Positions 15,486 through 22,689 of a DNA stretch of 64,000 nucleotides are shown piece after piece (the stretch's first letter is position 1; each line of letters starts with the position of its first letter). Position numbers and translations under genes: made by a program. Source of the DNA: Actinomycetes bacterium (GTDB taxonomy: Bacteria; Actinomycetota; Acidimicrobiia; Acidimicrobiales; RAAP-2); contig JAJZUS010000001.1 of the NCBI GenBank assembly GCA_021848365.1, positions 773,517-837,516 on the forward strand, read 5' to 3'. Below the pieces are notes generated by a model. The model ran no database searches. It was not told the origin of the DNA and saw nothing but the letters and a program-made list of their open reading frames with translations.

Positions 15486-15956
15486 CTAGTAGCAGACGGT
15501 GTTGCCCGACGGCGTCGAGTAGCACGTCGTCGTGGTGGTCACCGGTGCGGTGGTCGGAGGCGTGTAGGTCGTCGTCGGGGCCGCCGTCGTCGGTGTGGTG
15601 GCGGGAGCGGCGGGTGAGCCCGCCGAGGAGCGAGCCGTCGTCGCCGGGGTGGTAGCGGGAGCCGCCGGGGTGGTGGCGGGAGCCGCCGGGGTGGTGGCGG
15701 GAGTCGTCGGAGTCGTGCCCGTCGACCCGACGGTCGTGGGGGCCGCCCCGCCCGACGGCGCACCACCGGTCGCGGCTCCGGCCGGGAGCGGCACGGTCGT
15801 GTAGGGCTTGGCGATGCTCGCCGCGTAGCCGACGAAGAGTCCGGACGCGAGACCCGAGCCGATGAGGACCGTCTGGGTCAGGCGGCGGACGCGGGCGAAC
15901 CGACGGTCGCGTTGGTGAGTGCTACGGGAGTGTGTGCGCATAGGAAGTGTGCCCAT
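15486..15956 (-). CDS. Membrane-anchored Thr/Pro/Ala-rich protein, possibly a shortened FMN-binding protein
   Basis: Protein of 156 residues with a basic N-terminus, one hydrophobic anchor (about 28-50), and an extracytoplasmic tail made of APATTP-type repeats ending in CYSTPSGNTVCY. No folded domain is seen. In related actinobacterial operons with ApbE and a ferric-reductase-like protein, this place is usually held by an FMN-binding protein with the same anchor-plus-linker start; here the FMN domain is absent. ATG 15956 is used; ATG 15941 is an equally possible start. First gene of the redox operon. Function unknown. Confidence 0.75.
   Translation of the reverse strand: MGTLPMRTHSRSTHQRDRRFARVRRLTQTVLIGSGLASGLFVGYAASIAKPYTTVPLPAGAATGGAPSGGAAPTTVGSTGTTPTTPATTPAAPATTPAAPATTPATTARSSAGSPAAPATTPTTAAPTTTYTPPTTAPVTTTTTCYSTPSGNTVCY
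15661..15702 (-). repeat. Tandem 21-bp repeat in the Thr/Ala linker
   Basis: Two perfect 21-bp units, 15661-15681 and 15682-15702, with a degenerate third unit before them. They encode APATTPA-type heptads in the anchored protein and keep the frame. Confidence 0.75.
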
Positions 15957-16017
15957 CAGTCTGGCAGCACCTTCTTAAGGCCCCGTCCGCGGGGACTAAG
16001 AAAACGGAAAGAATCCG

Positions 16018-17361
16018 CTACTCGGTGGCCGTCGGCAGCGTCATGGTGAAGCGGGCACCTCCGAGGTCGGGGTCGCGGTCGACGCGCACGGAGCCATCGA
16101 ACTCGTTGACGACTTGCGCCACGATCGAGAGGCCCAGGCCCGAGCCGGGCAGCGCGCGCGCGGACGGTGCGCGCCAGAACCGGTCGAAGATGTGGACGCG
16201 ATCCGACTCGCTCACGCCCGGTCCCGAATCCGAGACGGTCACCACGCCGAAGCGCGAACTCACCGCGATGCGTCCGCCGTCGGGCGTGAACTTGATCGCG
16301 TTGGTGAGGAGGTTGCTGATCGCGCGTACCAGGCGGTCACGACGTCCCGAGACGAGCGATGGCTCGACGTCGACGGTGATCGTGATGTCCTTGATCCGGG
16401 CGTAGGTGCGAGCGGTGTCCACGCACTCGTCCACGCACTCGTCGAGGCGCAGGGCCATCACGGGCCCCTCGCTGCGCTCGCCCCGCGAGAGCTCGGCGAG
16501 GTCGGTCACGAGTGAGGCGAGTTCGTCGACTTGGGTCACCATGTCCTGGGTCAGCTGCGCGAGGTCGTCCGTCTCGAGGTCGCTCGCGCGCGACAGCACC
16601 TGCGCGTTCGTGCGCAGGCTCGTGAGCGGCGTCCGCAACTCGTGGCTCGCGTCGAGGACGAGCTGGCGCTGGAGGGTCTCGCTCTGCTCCACCGAGTTCA
16701 TGAGTCGATTGAAGACGCGTCGGAGTCGTCCGAGCTCGTCGGCGCCGCCCTCGTCGATGCGCTGGGAGAGGTCGTTACCCTCGGCGAGCTCCTCGATGTC
16801 GTCGGTGACGTCCTCCAGCGGACGCAGGGCCGCGCGGGCGAGCGCGAAGCCGAGGAGCAGCGCGGTCAGCAGCGCGATGCCACCCGTCACCAGCAGGGTC
16901 CGCACCAGGCTGCGCAGCTCGATCGCCTGGCCGGTGATGTTCACCACGAAGATCTCGGCGGAGGTGGTGGGCACCTGACAGAGCCCCGTCGAGCAGGCCA
17001 CGATCGAGTTGGCCGGGAGCGGAACGATCAGCTCGCGGTAGGTGGCGCCCCCGAAGGAGACCGTGCGCAGCGTCTGGGCGCCGTTGCCCTTGGCGGCCTC
17101 CCGGATGATCGAGTCGATGGGTACGTTGGAGCGCGGCACGGTCTGCCCACTGGCGAGGACCAATTCGAAGAAGGTCCCCGTCACGTGGTTCTCGTCGCCG
17201 ACGGGGTGCGAGGTGGGGGACTGGGCCGCCTGCAGGAGCGACTCGTCGACGCTGCGCAGGAGGGCGTTACGCGTGGTGAGGAACGACGCCAGGCCCGCGA
17301 GGATCACGGCCACCGCGGCGACCGCTATGACCGAGCCGATGACGCGGAAGCGAAAGGTCAC
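16018..17361 (-). CDS. Sensor histidine kinase, MprB-like
   Basis: Membrane kinase of 447 residues. TM1 is about 7-29, an extracytoplasmic sensor domain follows to about 150, then TM2 (about 153-176) and a HAMP domain. The dimerisation box DASHELRTPLTSL carries the phosphorylated His, and the ATPase has NLLTNAIKF, DSGPGVS and GSGLGLSIV. The sensor contains CSTGLCQ, two cysteines that could form a disulfide. The GTG start overlaps the stop of the response regulator (GTGA), so the pair is one operon. The stimulus is unknown; likeness to mycobacterial MprB, an envelope-stress sensor, is by architecture only. Confidence 0.93.
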   Translation of the reverse strand: MTFRFRVIGSVIAVAAVAVILAGLASFLTTRNALLRSVDESLLQAAQSPTSHPVGDENHVTGTFFELVLASGQTVPRSNVPIDSIIREAAKGNGAQTLRTVSFGGATYRELIVPLPANSIVACSTGLCQVPTTSAEIFVVNITGQAIELRSLVRTLLVTGGIALLTALLLGFALARAALRPLEDVTDDIEELAEGNDLSQRIDEGGADELGRLRRVFNRLMNSVEQSETLQRQLVLDASHELRTPLTSLRTNAQVLSRASDLETDDLAQLTQDMVTQVDELASLVTDLAELSRGERSEGPVMALRLDECVDECVDTARTYARIKDITITVDVEPSLVSGRRDRLVRAISNLLTNAIKFTPDGGRIAVSSRFGVVTVSDSGPGVSESDRVHIFDRFWRAPSARALPGSGLGLSIVAQVVNEFDGSVRVDRDPDLGGARFTMTLPTATE

Positions 17362-18053
17362 GACGAGCGCAGTGCGTAGCCGACGCCACGGACGGTCTGA
17401 ATCAGCCGCGACTCACCGCCCTCTTCCAGCTTGCGGCGCAGGTACCCGACGTAGACCGCCAGGGAGTTCGTCCCGGAGTCGAACGTGTAGCCCCATACGA
17501 GGTCGAGGATCTGGTCGCGGGTGAGGACCTGGCGGGGGTGGTGCATCAGCAGCTCGAGCAGGTCGAACTCGATCTTCGTCAGGTCGATCTTGCGCTCGCT
17601 CCGGAAGACCTCGCGGGTCTGGGGGTTGAGGGTCAGGTCGTCGAATCGCAGGACCGCGTCCTCGCCCTCGGAGACGCTGTGGCGACGCAGCAGGGCGCGC
17701 AGTCGCGCGAGCAGCTCGGCCAGGTCGAAGGGCTTGACCAGGTAGTCGTCGGCCCCGACGTCGAGGCCCTCAACGCGGTCGTTCACGGCGTCGCGCGCCG
17801 TCAGCATGAGGATCGGGGTCGCGTCGCCCGCCCGCCGGATGCGTCGGCACACCTCGAGGCCGTCGATGTCGGGCAACTGGAGGTCGAGGACGATGGCGTC
17901 CGGGGCCCGCAGTTGGATGGCCTTTAGGGCGCTCGTCCCGTCGGGGAAGAGCTCGACGTCGTAGTTCTCCATGCGCAGGGCCCGGCCCAGAGCGGTCCGG
18001 ATGGCCCCGTCGTCGTCGACGATCGCGATGTACGAGTTGGCACTGGCGGTCAC
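17358..18053 (-). CDS. OmpR-family response regulator, MprA-like
   Basis: Transcription factor of 231 residues. The receiver domain has acidic pocket D13-D14-D15, phospho-acceptor D57 in IVLDLQLPDIDG, the switch Thr in MLTARD and the conserved Lys in VKPFDL. A winged-helix DNA-binding domain (about 130-228) ends RLIQTVRGVGYALR. GTG 18053 is preferred because GAGAG precedes it; GTG 18077 in the same frame is possible but has TAGAAC directly adjoining it. It is the partner of the kinase at 16018 and transcribed first. Confidence 0.93.
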   Translation of the reverse strand: MTASANSYIAIVDDDGAIRTALGRALRMENYDVELFPDGTSALKAIQLRAPDAIVLDLQLPDIDGLEVCRRIRRAGDATPILMLTARDAVNDRVEGLDVGADDYLVKPFDLAELLARLRALLRRHSVSEGEDAVLRFDDLTLNPQTREVFRSERKIDLTKIEFDLLELLMHHPRQVLTRDQILDLVWGYTFDSGTNSLAVYVGYLRRKLEEGGESRLIQTVRGVGYALRSS

Positions 18054-18149
18054 GGCACTCTCTTTCGCCCACCTCACGTTCTAGTGTGGCGGACGGGTAT
18101 AAGCCGAGACCGCTGTTTCACTAAGAACATCGTGAGGCCGAGCCCGTGG

Positions 18150-18222
18150 TGGCGGGTAGTTCAACCGGCAGAACAGCGGACTTTGGATCCGAAGGTTGGA
18201 GGTTCGAGCCCTCCCCCGCCAG
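18150..18222 (+). tRNA. tRNA-Gln (UUG)
   Basis: Full cloverleaf: acceptor arms TGGCGGG (18150-18156) and CCCGCCA (18215-18221) pair in seven steps with discriminator G18222. The anticodon loop CTTTGGA reads UUG, and the T-loop TTCGAGC is closed by GGAGG/CCTCC. U1 and G73 are usual for tRNA-Gln. CCA is not encoded (CCG follows). Confidence 0.96.
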
Positions 18223-18236
18223 CCGAGAGGAGCGGC

Positions 18237-19130
18237 TCACGCTCCGCTGTCGTGCAGGACGTCGTCGAGGATCTCGGCGAGGGCGAGCGGCTGGTCGCCC
18301 TGGACGGAGTGGCCCGAGTCCGCGACGCGCACGACGCGCGCGTGAGGGGCCCGACGACGGAACTCGTCTTCGTCGTCGTCGTCGACGACCGAGCCCGGTC
18401 CCATGGCCCGGACGAGGGTCACCGGCACGGACACCCGGCCGAGCCGGTCCCAGAGGTCGGGGACGTCGGGTGCGGCGAGGTCGGTCGGGGCCGAGCGCTG
18501 GTGGCGCCAGCGCCACGTCCCGTCCGGCTGGCGCACGGCGTTGTGGAGGATCCCTCGGCGCAGCGACGAGACCGAGCGGGTCGGGTTGTACGCGACGGTG
18601 CGTTCGAGCAGGGCGTCGAAGTCGGGGAAGGTGGCCGGCCCGTTGACGAAGTCGGTGATGTGACGGGCCTTGCGTTCGTTCACTCCGGGCGTGATGTCGA
18701 TCATCACGAGGTGCGCGACGAGGTCCGGACGGTGATCGGCGACGAGCAGGGCCGTCAGCCCGCCGAGGGACATTCCGACGAGGGGTCGACCGGGACCGGT
18801 GACTTCCTCGAGGGCGATGGCGACGTCGCGCGCGTGTTGGGCGATCGCCGACGCCCCGCGGGGCGCGTCGTCGGAGTGGCCGTGTCCGGGCAGGTCGAAG
18901 GCGACGAGCGGCCGCCCGAGCGCGAGGGCCACGGTGTCGAAGGTGTGGGCGTTCTGGGCCCCGCCGTGCAGGAGCGACATCTCGGGAGCCTCATCGCCCC
19001 AGCGCAGCCCGCTCATGAGGCGAAGCCCGTCGACGGCGACGAAGAGTCGCCTCACCGGCGGGATCGGGACCACGAGGTCCCACTCCGCGAGGTTCTCGTG
19101 CAGGTAGCCGAACTCGTCGTAGTCGCCCAC
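18237..19130 (-). CDS. Alpha/beta hydrolase
   Basis: Alpha/beta-hydrolase fold enzyme of 297 residues, probably cytoplasmic. The oxyanion loop is LLHGGAQNAHTF (about 54-64). The nucleophile elbow is VGMSLGG with S121, and a late His lies in DSGHSVQGDQP near residue 275. The acid residue is expected after strand six, near residue 240, in a very acidic loop. The substrate is not predictable. It lies 15 nt downstream of the thioredoxin gene on the same strand and may share its promoter. The start ATG at 19130 has no strong ribosome site. Confidence 0.87.
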   Translation of the reverse strand: MGDYDEFGYLHENLAEWDLVVPIPPVRRLFVAVDGLRLMSGLRWGDEAPEMSLLHGGAQNAHTFDTVALALGRPLVAFDLPGHGHSDDAPRGASAIAQHARDVAIALEEVTGPGRPLVGMSLGGLTALLVADHRPDLVAHLVMIDITPGVNERKARHITDFVNGPATFPDFDALLERTVAYNPTRSVSSLRRGILHNAVRQPDGTWRWRHQRSAPTDLAAPDVPDLWDRLGRVSVPVTLVRAMGPGSVVDDDDEDEFRRRAPHARVVRVADSGHSVQGDQPLALAEILDDVLHDSGA

Positions 19131-19145
19131 GACGGAATCGTACGA

Positions 19146-19520
19146 CTAGGACTCGGCGCCCGCCTTCTGGGCCGCCACCTGCCGGTGGACGTCCTCCATG
19201 TCGATCTCGCGAACCTTGCCGATCAGGTCCTCGAGGGCGCGCGCCGGCAGGGCGCCGGCCTCGGCGTAGAGGACGACCTGCTCGCGGATGACCATCAGCG
19301 TGGGGATCGAGTAGATGTTGAACGCCTGGGCCAACTGCGGCTGGGCCTCGGTGTCGACCTTCGCGAAGACGATGTCCGCGTGCGTCTCGGACGCCGCCTC
19401 GAAGACCGGGGCGAAGGAGCGGCAGGGCGCGCACCACGCGGCCCAGAAGTCGATCAACACGATGTCGTTCGACGACACGACCTCGTCGAAGGTCTCTGCC
19501 GTCAGTGCCACTGTCGCCAT
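19146..19520 (-). CDS. trxA: Thioredoxin
   Basis: Disulfide reductase of 124 residues. The active site WCAPC has C30 and C33, and the cis-Pro loop is SIPTLMV. The first 105 residues are a standard thioredoxin fold. About 20 extra residues at the C-terminus are charged and may form a helix. CAPC in place of the classical CGPC usually changes redox potential somewhat. A TATACT box about 31 nt before the start overlaps an inverted repeat that looks like a CsoR-family operator. The alpha/beta hydrolase follows 15 nt downstream. Confidence 0.94.
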   Translation of the reverse strand: MATVALTAETFDEVVSSNDIVLIDFWAAWCAPCRSFAPVFEAASETHADIVFAKVDTEAQPQLAQAFNIYSIPTLMVIREQVVLYAEAGALPARALEDLIGKVREIDMEDVHRQVAAQKAGAES

Positions 19521-19550
19521 GTCGCCACCCGTTCGCTCGTTGGTACGTCA

Positions 19551-19556
19551 AGTATA
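19551..19556 (-). promoter_or_regulatory. -10-like box of the thioredoxin gene
   Basis: TATACT on the minus strand, about 31 nt upstream of ATG 19520, which leaves a short 5' leader of about 23 nt. It overlaps the inverted repeat at 19554-19569, as expected for a repressor site. Confidence 0.5.
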
Positions 19557-19569
19557 CCCCCCTGGGTAT
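19554..19569. promoter_or_regulatory. Inverted repeat resembling a CsoR/CstR-family operator
   Basis: Perfect 6-bp arms ATACCC and GGGTAT around a 4-bp centre. CsoR-family repressors (Cu(I), Ni(II), or persulfide sensors such as CstR) bind TACCC/GGGTA palindromes with G-tracts. The site lies between divergent trxA and the glmU-like gene and overlaps the trxA -10 box. No repressor gene is in the window. Confidence 0.5.
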
Positions 19570-19609
19570 CGGTCATGACCGTCGCGAGCCGCTCGGCGAG
19601 AATCGTGAG

Positions 19610-20383
19610 GTGCCCCGACCCTTCGTCACCGTGATCCTCGCCGCCGGCGAGGGGCGTCGGATGGGCTCGTCGGTGCCGAAGCCGCTGCACGACGTGGGAG
19701 GGCGCCCCATGATCGATCACGTGCTCGACGCCGTCGACCTCGACGGACGGAGGGCGAGCGTGGTGGTCGTGGGCCACGGGGGCTCGGCGGTCGCCGAGGT
19801 CGCCCGTCACCACCCGGCCGCGGGGGTGGTCATCGTGGTCCAGACCGAGCAGCTGGGAACGGCTCACGCCGTGGCGACGGCCCTCGACGCCGTGGAAGAA
19901 GCGCTCCACGGTGACGAGGGCGACGTGCTCGTCGTCCTCGGCGACACGCCTCTGCTGCGGGCCGCCACGCTCGCCGCCCTGCTCGCCGAGCACGACCAGC
20001 GGAGGGCGGACGTCACGGTGCTCAGCATGGTCGTGGCGAACCCCACCGGCTACGGGCGGGTCGTGCGCGACGCGGGGGGCCACCTCGACCGGATCGTCGA
20101 GGAGCGCGACGCCTCCGACGACGAGCGTCGGCTCACCGAGGTGAACACGGGCGTCCTCGTCGCGCGGGCGACCGGCCTGTCGCGGGCCCTCGCTCGCGTC
20201 GGGCGCGAGAACGCCCAGGGCGAGTACTACCTGACCGACGTCGTGGCCGAGATTCGGCGAGCGGGCGGGAGCGCCGCGGCCTGGCGTCTCGACGACCCGA
20301 ACGAGGGGCTCGGGGTGAACGACCCCGGCCAACTCGAGTACGTGCGGGCGGTCATGTCCCGGCGCGAGCGGTCCGACCAGTAA
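19610..20383 (+). CDS. GlmU-type sugar-1-phosphate uridylyltransferase lacking the acetyltransferase domain
   Basis: Nucleotidyltransferase of 257 residues. It has the pyrophosphorylase signature LAAGEGRRMGSSVPKPLHDVGGRPM, plus QTEQLGTAHAV, LGDTPLL, GYGRVVRD and EVNTGV, all as in the N-terminal half of GlmU (UDP-GlcNAc synthesis). Bacterial GlmU is normally about 450-490 residues with a left-handed beta-helix acetyltransferase; that half is absent and the gene ends cleanly at TAA 20381. Position before prs is the actinobacterial glmU place. The acetyl-transfer step must come from another gene. GTG 19610 is the best start; GTG 19605 is in another frame. Confidence 0.88.
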   Translation: MPRPFVTVILAAGEGRRMGSSVPKPLHDVGGRPMIDHVLDAVDLDGRRASVVVVGHGGSAVAEVARHHPAAGVVIVVQTEQLGTAHAVATALDAVEEALHGDEGDVLVVLGDTPLLRAATLAALLAEHDQRRADVTVLSMVVANPTGYGRVVRDAGGHLDRIVEERDASDDERRLTEVNTGVLVARATGLSRALARVGRENAQGEYYLTDVVAEIRRAGGSAAAWRLDDPNEGLGVNDPGQLEYVRAVMSRRERSDQ

Positions 20384-20393
20384 GCCGGTGGTT

Positions 20394-20414
20394 CCCCCGG
20401 GCCGTCACCGGGGG
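20394..20414 (+). promoter_or_regulatory. Strong hairpin between the glmU-like gene and prs
   Basis: Perfect 7-bp GC stem (20394-20400 with 20408-20414) and a 7-nt loop. It follows the glmU-like stop by 10 nt. There is no U-tract, so termination is uncertain; the hairpin overlaps where the -35 of prs would lie. Confidence 0.4.
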
Positions 20415-20420
20415 AGCGGG

Positions 20421-20426
20421 TACGCT
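20421..20426 (+). promoter_or_regulatory. -10-like box of prs
   Basis: TACGCT, then 6 nt (GGCGCC) and GTG 20433. It supports this GTG as the start although the frame is open further upstream. Confidence 0.5.
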
Positions 20427-20432
20427 GGCGCC

Positions 20433-21407
20433 GTGGAGTCACTGGCCAAGCGTCGCCTCGTGATCGTGACGGGGCGAATGCACCCGGCGCTCGCCCGTGA
20501 CATCGCCGACAAGCTCGGTGTCGAGCTCACCGAGGCGCACGTGAGGGAGTTCGCCAACGGGGAGATCCACTGCCGCTTCGACGAGTCGATCCGCGGTGCG
20601 CACGTCTTCATCGTCCAGACCCACGCCTCGCCCGTGAACGACGCCGTGATGGAGCAGCTCATCATGATCGACGCGGCCAAGCGCGCGTCGGCGAAGAGCA
20701 TCACCGCGGTCATCCCGAACTACGGGTACGCGCGCCAGGATCGCAAGTCCGCCGGCCGCGAGCCGATCACGGCCAAGCTGATCGCGGACATGCTCCAGAC
20801 GGCCGGGGCCAATCGCGTGCTCTCGGTCGACTTCCACTCCGGGCAGATCCAGGGCTTCTTCGACATCCCGGTCGACCACCTCGTGGCCGCTCCGGTCCTC
20901 GAGGGCTACCTCAAGGCCCACACCGATCCCCACGAGATCGTCGTGGTCGCGCCCGACGCCGGTCGAGTGAAGGTGGCCGAGCGCTACGCCCAACACCTCG
21001 GCTGCGACCTGGCCCTGGTCCACAAGACCCGACCCCGCGGCACGGCGAACGTCGCCGAGGCGCGCCACATCGTCGGTGAAGTGGCCGGCCGACACTGCGT
21101 CCTGATCGACGACATGATCGACACGGCCGGCACGATCACGGCGGCCTGCGATCTCCTGAAGGCCCACGGGGCGGGGGAGATCTGGGTGATGGCCACCCAC
21201 GCCGTCTTCTCGCCCCCGGCGGTCGATCGACTCTTCAACGCTCCGGTGAGCCGCGTCATCGTGACCGACACCCTGCCCCTCGGGCCGGAGCGGCGTTTCG
21301 AGAAACTGGAGATCCTCTCGGTCGCCCAGATCGTGGCCAACGCCATCTCGGCGATCTTCGAGGACTCGTCGGTCTCGGACATCTTCGGGGGCGAGAACCT
21401 CCTCTAG
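20433..21407 (+). CDS. prs: Ribose-phosphate pyrophosphokinase (PRPP synthase)
   Basis: Enzyme of 324 residues that makes PRPP from ribose 5-phosphate and ATP for nucleotide, His and Trp synthesis. Visible are FANGEIHCRFDESIRG, the ATP-binding flexible loop NYGYARQDRKSAGREPI, VDFHSGQIQGFF, and the PRPP-binding loop VLIDDMIDTAGTI near residue 225. The start is fixed at GTG 20433 by the TACGCT box. rplY and pth follow, matching the mycobacterial glmU-prsA-rplY-pth set, but all on one strand here. Confidence 0.97.
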   Translation: MESLAKRRLVIVTGRMHPALARDIADKLGVELTEAHVREFANGEIHCRFDESIRGAHVFIVQTHASPVNDAVMEQLIMIDAAKRASAKSITAVIPNYGYARQDRKSAGREPITAKLIADMLQTAGANRVLSVDFHSGQIQGFFDIPVDHLVAAPVLEGYLKAHTDPHEIVVVAPDAGRVKVAERYAQHLGCDLALVHKTRPRGTANVAEARHIVGEVAGRHCVLIDDMIDTAGTITAACDLLKAHGAGEIWVMATHAVFSPPAVDRLFNAPVSRVIVTDTLPLGPERRFEKLEILSVAQIVANAISAIFEDSSVSDIFGGENLL

Positions 21408-21429
21408 GCGCCCGCCCCCGCGCGGCGGC

Positions 21430-21435
21430 TAGACT
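21430..21435 (+). promoter_or_regulatory. -10-like box upstream of rplY
   Basis: TAGACT, 45 nt before ATG 21481. Here a leader with Shine-Dalgarno AAGGAG (about 21470-21475) is present, so rplY is a clear leadered gene in contrast to its neighbours. Confidence 0.45.
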
Positions 21436-21480
21436 TGTCGGCCGGTCGCCCCGTCGCGGCGGCCCCGTTAAGGAGTTGTC

Positions 21481-22065
21481 ATGTCCCAGGTGACCTTGAG
21501 CGCGTCGACCGGTCGTACGCAGGGCTCGCGGGCCTCGCGCCGCCTGCGCCGCGAGGGAACGATCCCGGCGGTCGTCTACGGGGTCGGTGTCGACCCGGTG
21601 GCGGTCGCGGTGGACGCTAAGGAGTTCCGCGGGGCCGTCTCGGGAGACCAGGGGCTCAACACCGTCATCACCCTCGACGCTGACGGTCGCGAGTACGTCG
21701 TGATGGCTCGTGAGATCCAGCGTCACCCGGTGCGCGGCACGGTGGCCCACATCGACTTTCAGGTCGTCGACCCTGACCAGCCGGTCGTGGCCGAGGTGCC
21801 CCTGCACCTCATCGGTGACGCGGTCGAGGTTCGCCACGCCGACTGGGAAGTCGACCAGCAGCTCTTCCAGCTCCAGGTCCGCTCGCGTCCGGCTCTCATC
21901 CCGACCTTCGTCAACGTGGACATCTCGGACCTCAAGGTGGGCAGCTCCATCCGTGTGGGCGACGTCGTCCTGCCCGACGGGGTGAGCGCGGCCGGGGACC
22001 TCGGGGCGCCGGTCGTCTCGACCCGTGCGGGTCGAGCGGCCCGCACCGGCGGCGCCGCGTCGTAG
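21481..22065 (+). CDS. rplY: 50S ribosomal protein bL25, Ctc (TL5) form
   Basis: 5S rRNA-binding ribosomal protein of 194 residues. The N-terminal L25 domain has GSRASRRLRREGTIPAVVYG, HPVRGTVAHIDFQ and the following beta-barrel. A C-terminal Ctc/TL5 domain (VPLHLIGDAVEV onward) is present as in actinobacteria. It is shorter than some forms, ending at ARTGGAAS. AAGGAG upstream of ATG gives a good ribosome site. Order prs-rplY-pth-mfd is conserved. Confidence 0.95.
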   Translation: MSQVTLSASTGRTQGSRASRRLRREGTIPAVVYGVGVDPVAVAVDAKEFRGAVSGDQGLNTVITLDADGREYVVMAREIQRHPVRGTVAHIDFQVVDPDQPVVAEVPLHLIGDAVEVRHADWEVDQQLFQLQVRSRPALIPTFVNVDISDLKVGSSIRVGDVVLPDGVSAAGDLGAPVVSTRAGRAARTGGAAS

Positions 22066-22071
22066 TTCGCG

Positions 22072-22689
22072 GTGGCCCCGCGGCGAGGGGGTGACGCGCC
22101 CCGTTCCGGGCAGCCCAGCGCCCTGCTGATCGTGGGACTGGCTAACCCGGGACCGGAGTACGAGGGCAGTCGACACAACGTGGGCGGGGACGCCGTGCGA
22201 GTGCTCGCCGCCGAGCGAGGCGCCCACTGGAGTGCCGAGCGCCGGCAGCGCGCTTCCCTGGCCACGTTCTCCAGTGCGCTCGGACTGATCACCCTGGCCG
22301 TTCCGGTGACCTACATGAACGAGTCCGGGTCGGCGCTGCCGCCCCTCCTGCGCCGAGCCGATCTCGCGGACCTGTCCCGCCTCGTGGTGGTGCACGACGA
22401 GCTCGACCTCGAGCCGGGGCGTCTGCAGTTGAAGCAGGGTGGCGGCCTCGCCGGCCACAACGGACTGCGCTCCATCGCGCAGGTGATCGGCTCGAGCGAC
22501 TTCACGCGCCTGCGCATCGGCATCGGCAAGCCGGCCCACAAGTCCCAGGGGGCCGACTGGGTCCTGCGGCCACTCACCGGCGCCTCTCGTCGCGATCGCG
22601 ACGCCGACGTCGCCCGGGCGGCGCAGGCTCTCGCCGACGTCGTGGACCACGGCGTCGAGGAGGCGCGCGAGCGCGTCAACCGCTCGTGA
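22072..22689 (+). CDS. pth: Peptidyl-tRNA hydrolase
   Basis: Enzyme of 205 residues that frees peptides from stalled peptidyl-tRNA. Family motifs are LIVGLANPGPEYEGSRHNVG (catalytic His in RHN), TYMNESG, VVHDELDLEPG with the catalytic Asp, and GGLAGHNGLRSI. About 16 extra residues precede the first strand; GTG 22072 is the only start that follows the rplY stop closely. An internal start near GTG 22134 is possible but would cut into the first strand. The stop overlaps the mfd start (GTGA). Confidence 0.95.
   Translation: MAPRRGGDAPRSGQPSALLIVGLANPGPEYEGSRHNVGGDAVRVLAAERGAHWSAERRQRASLATFSSALGLITLAVPVTYMNESGSALPPLLRRADLADLSRLVVVHDELDLEPGRLQLKQGGGLAGHNGLRSIAQVIGSSDFTRLRIGIGKPAHKSQGADWVLRPLTGASRRDRDADVARAAQALADVVDHGVEEARERVNRS

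Noticed and set aside
12288-15956. Redox operon as a proven iron-respiration system
   Set aside because: No multihaem cytochrome or porin is present; the sequence supports transmembrane electron transfer only, so the acceptor is left open.
15969-16000. CCCCG-TCCG-CGGGG hairpin between the sensor kinase and the redox operon, as a terminator
   Set aside because: The five-bp stem is not followed by a U-tract on either strand, so I cannot support termination.
18054-18077. GTG 18077 as start of the response regulator
   Set aside because: The added residues MRWAKESA precede the normal receiver start, and TAGAAC abuts that GTG; GTG 18053 has GAGAG before it. Not excluded.
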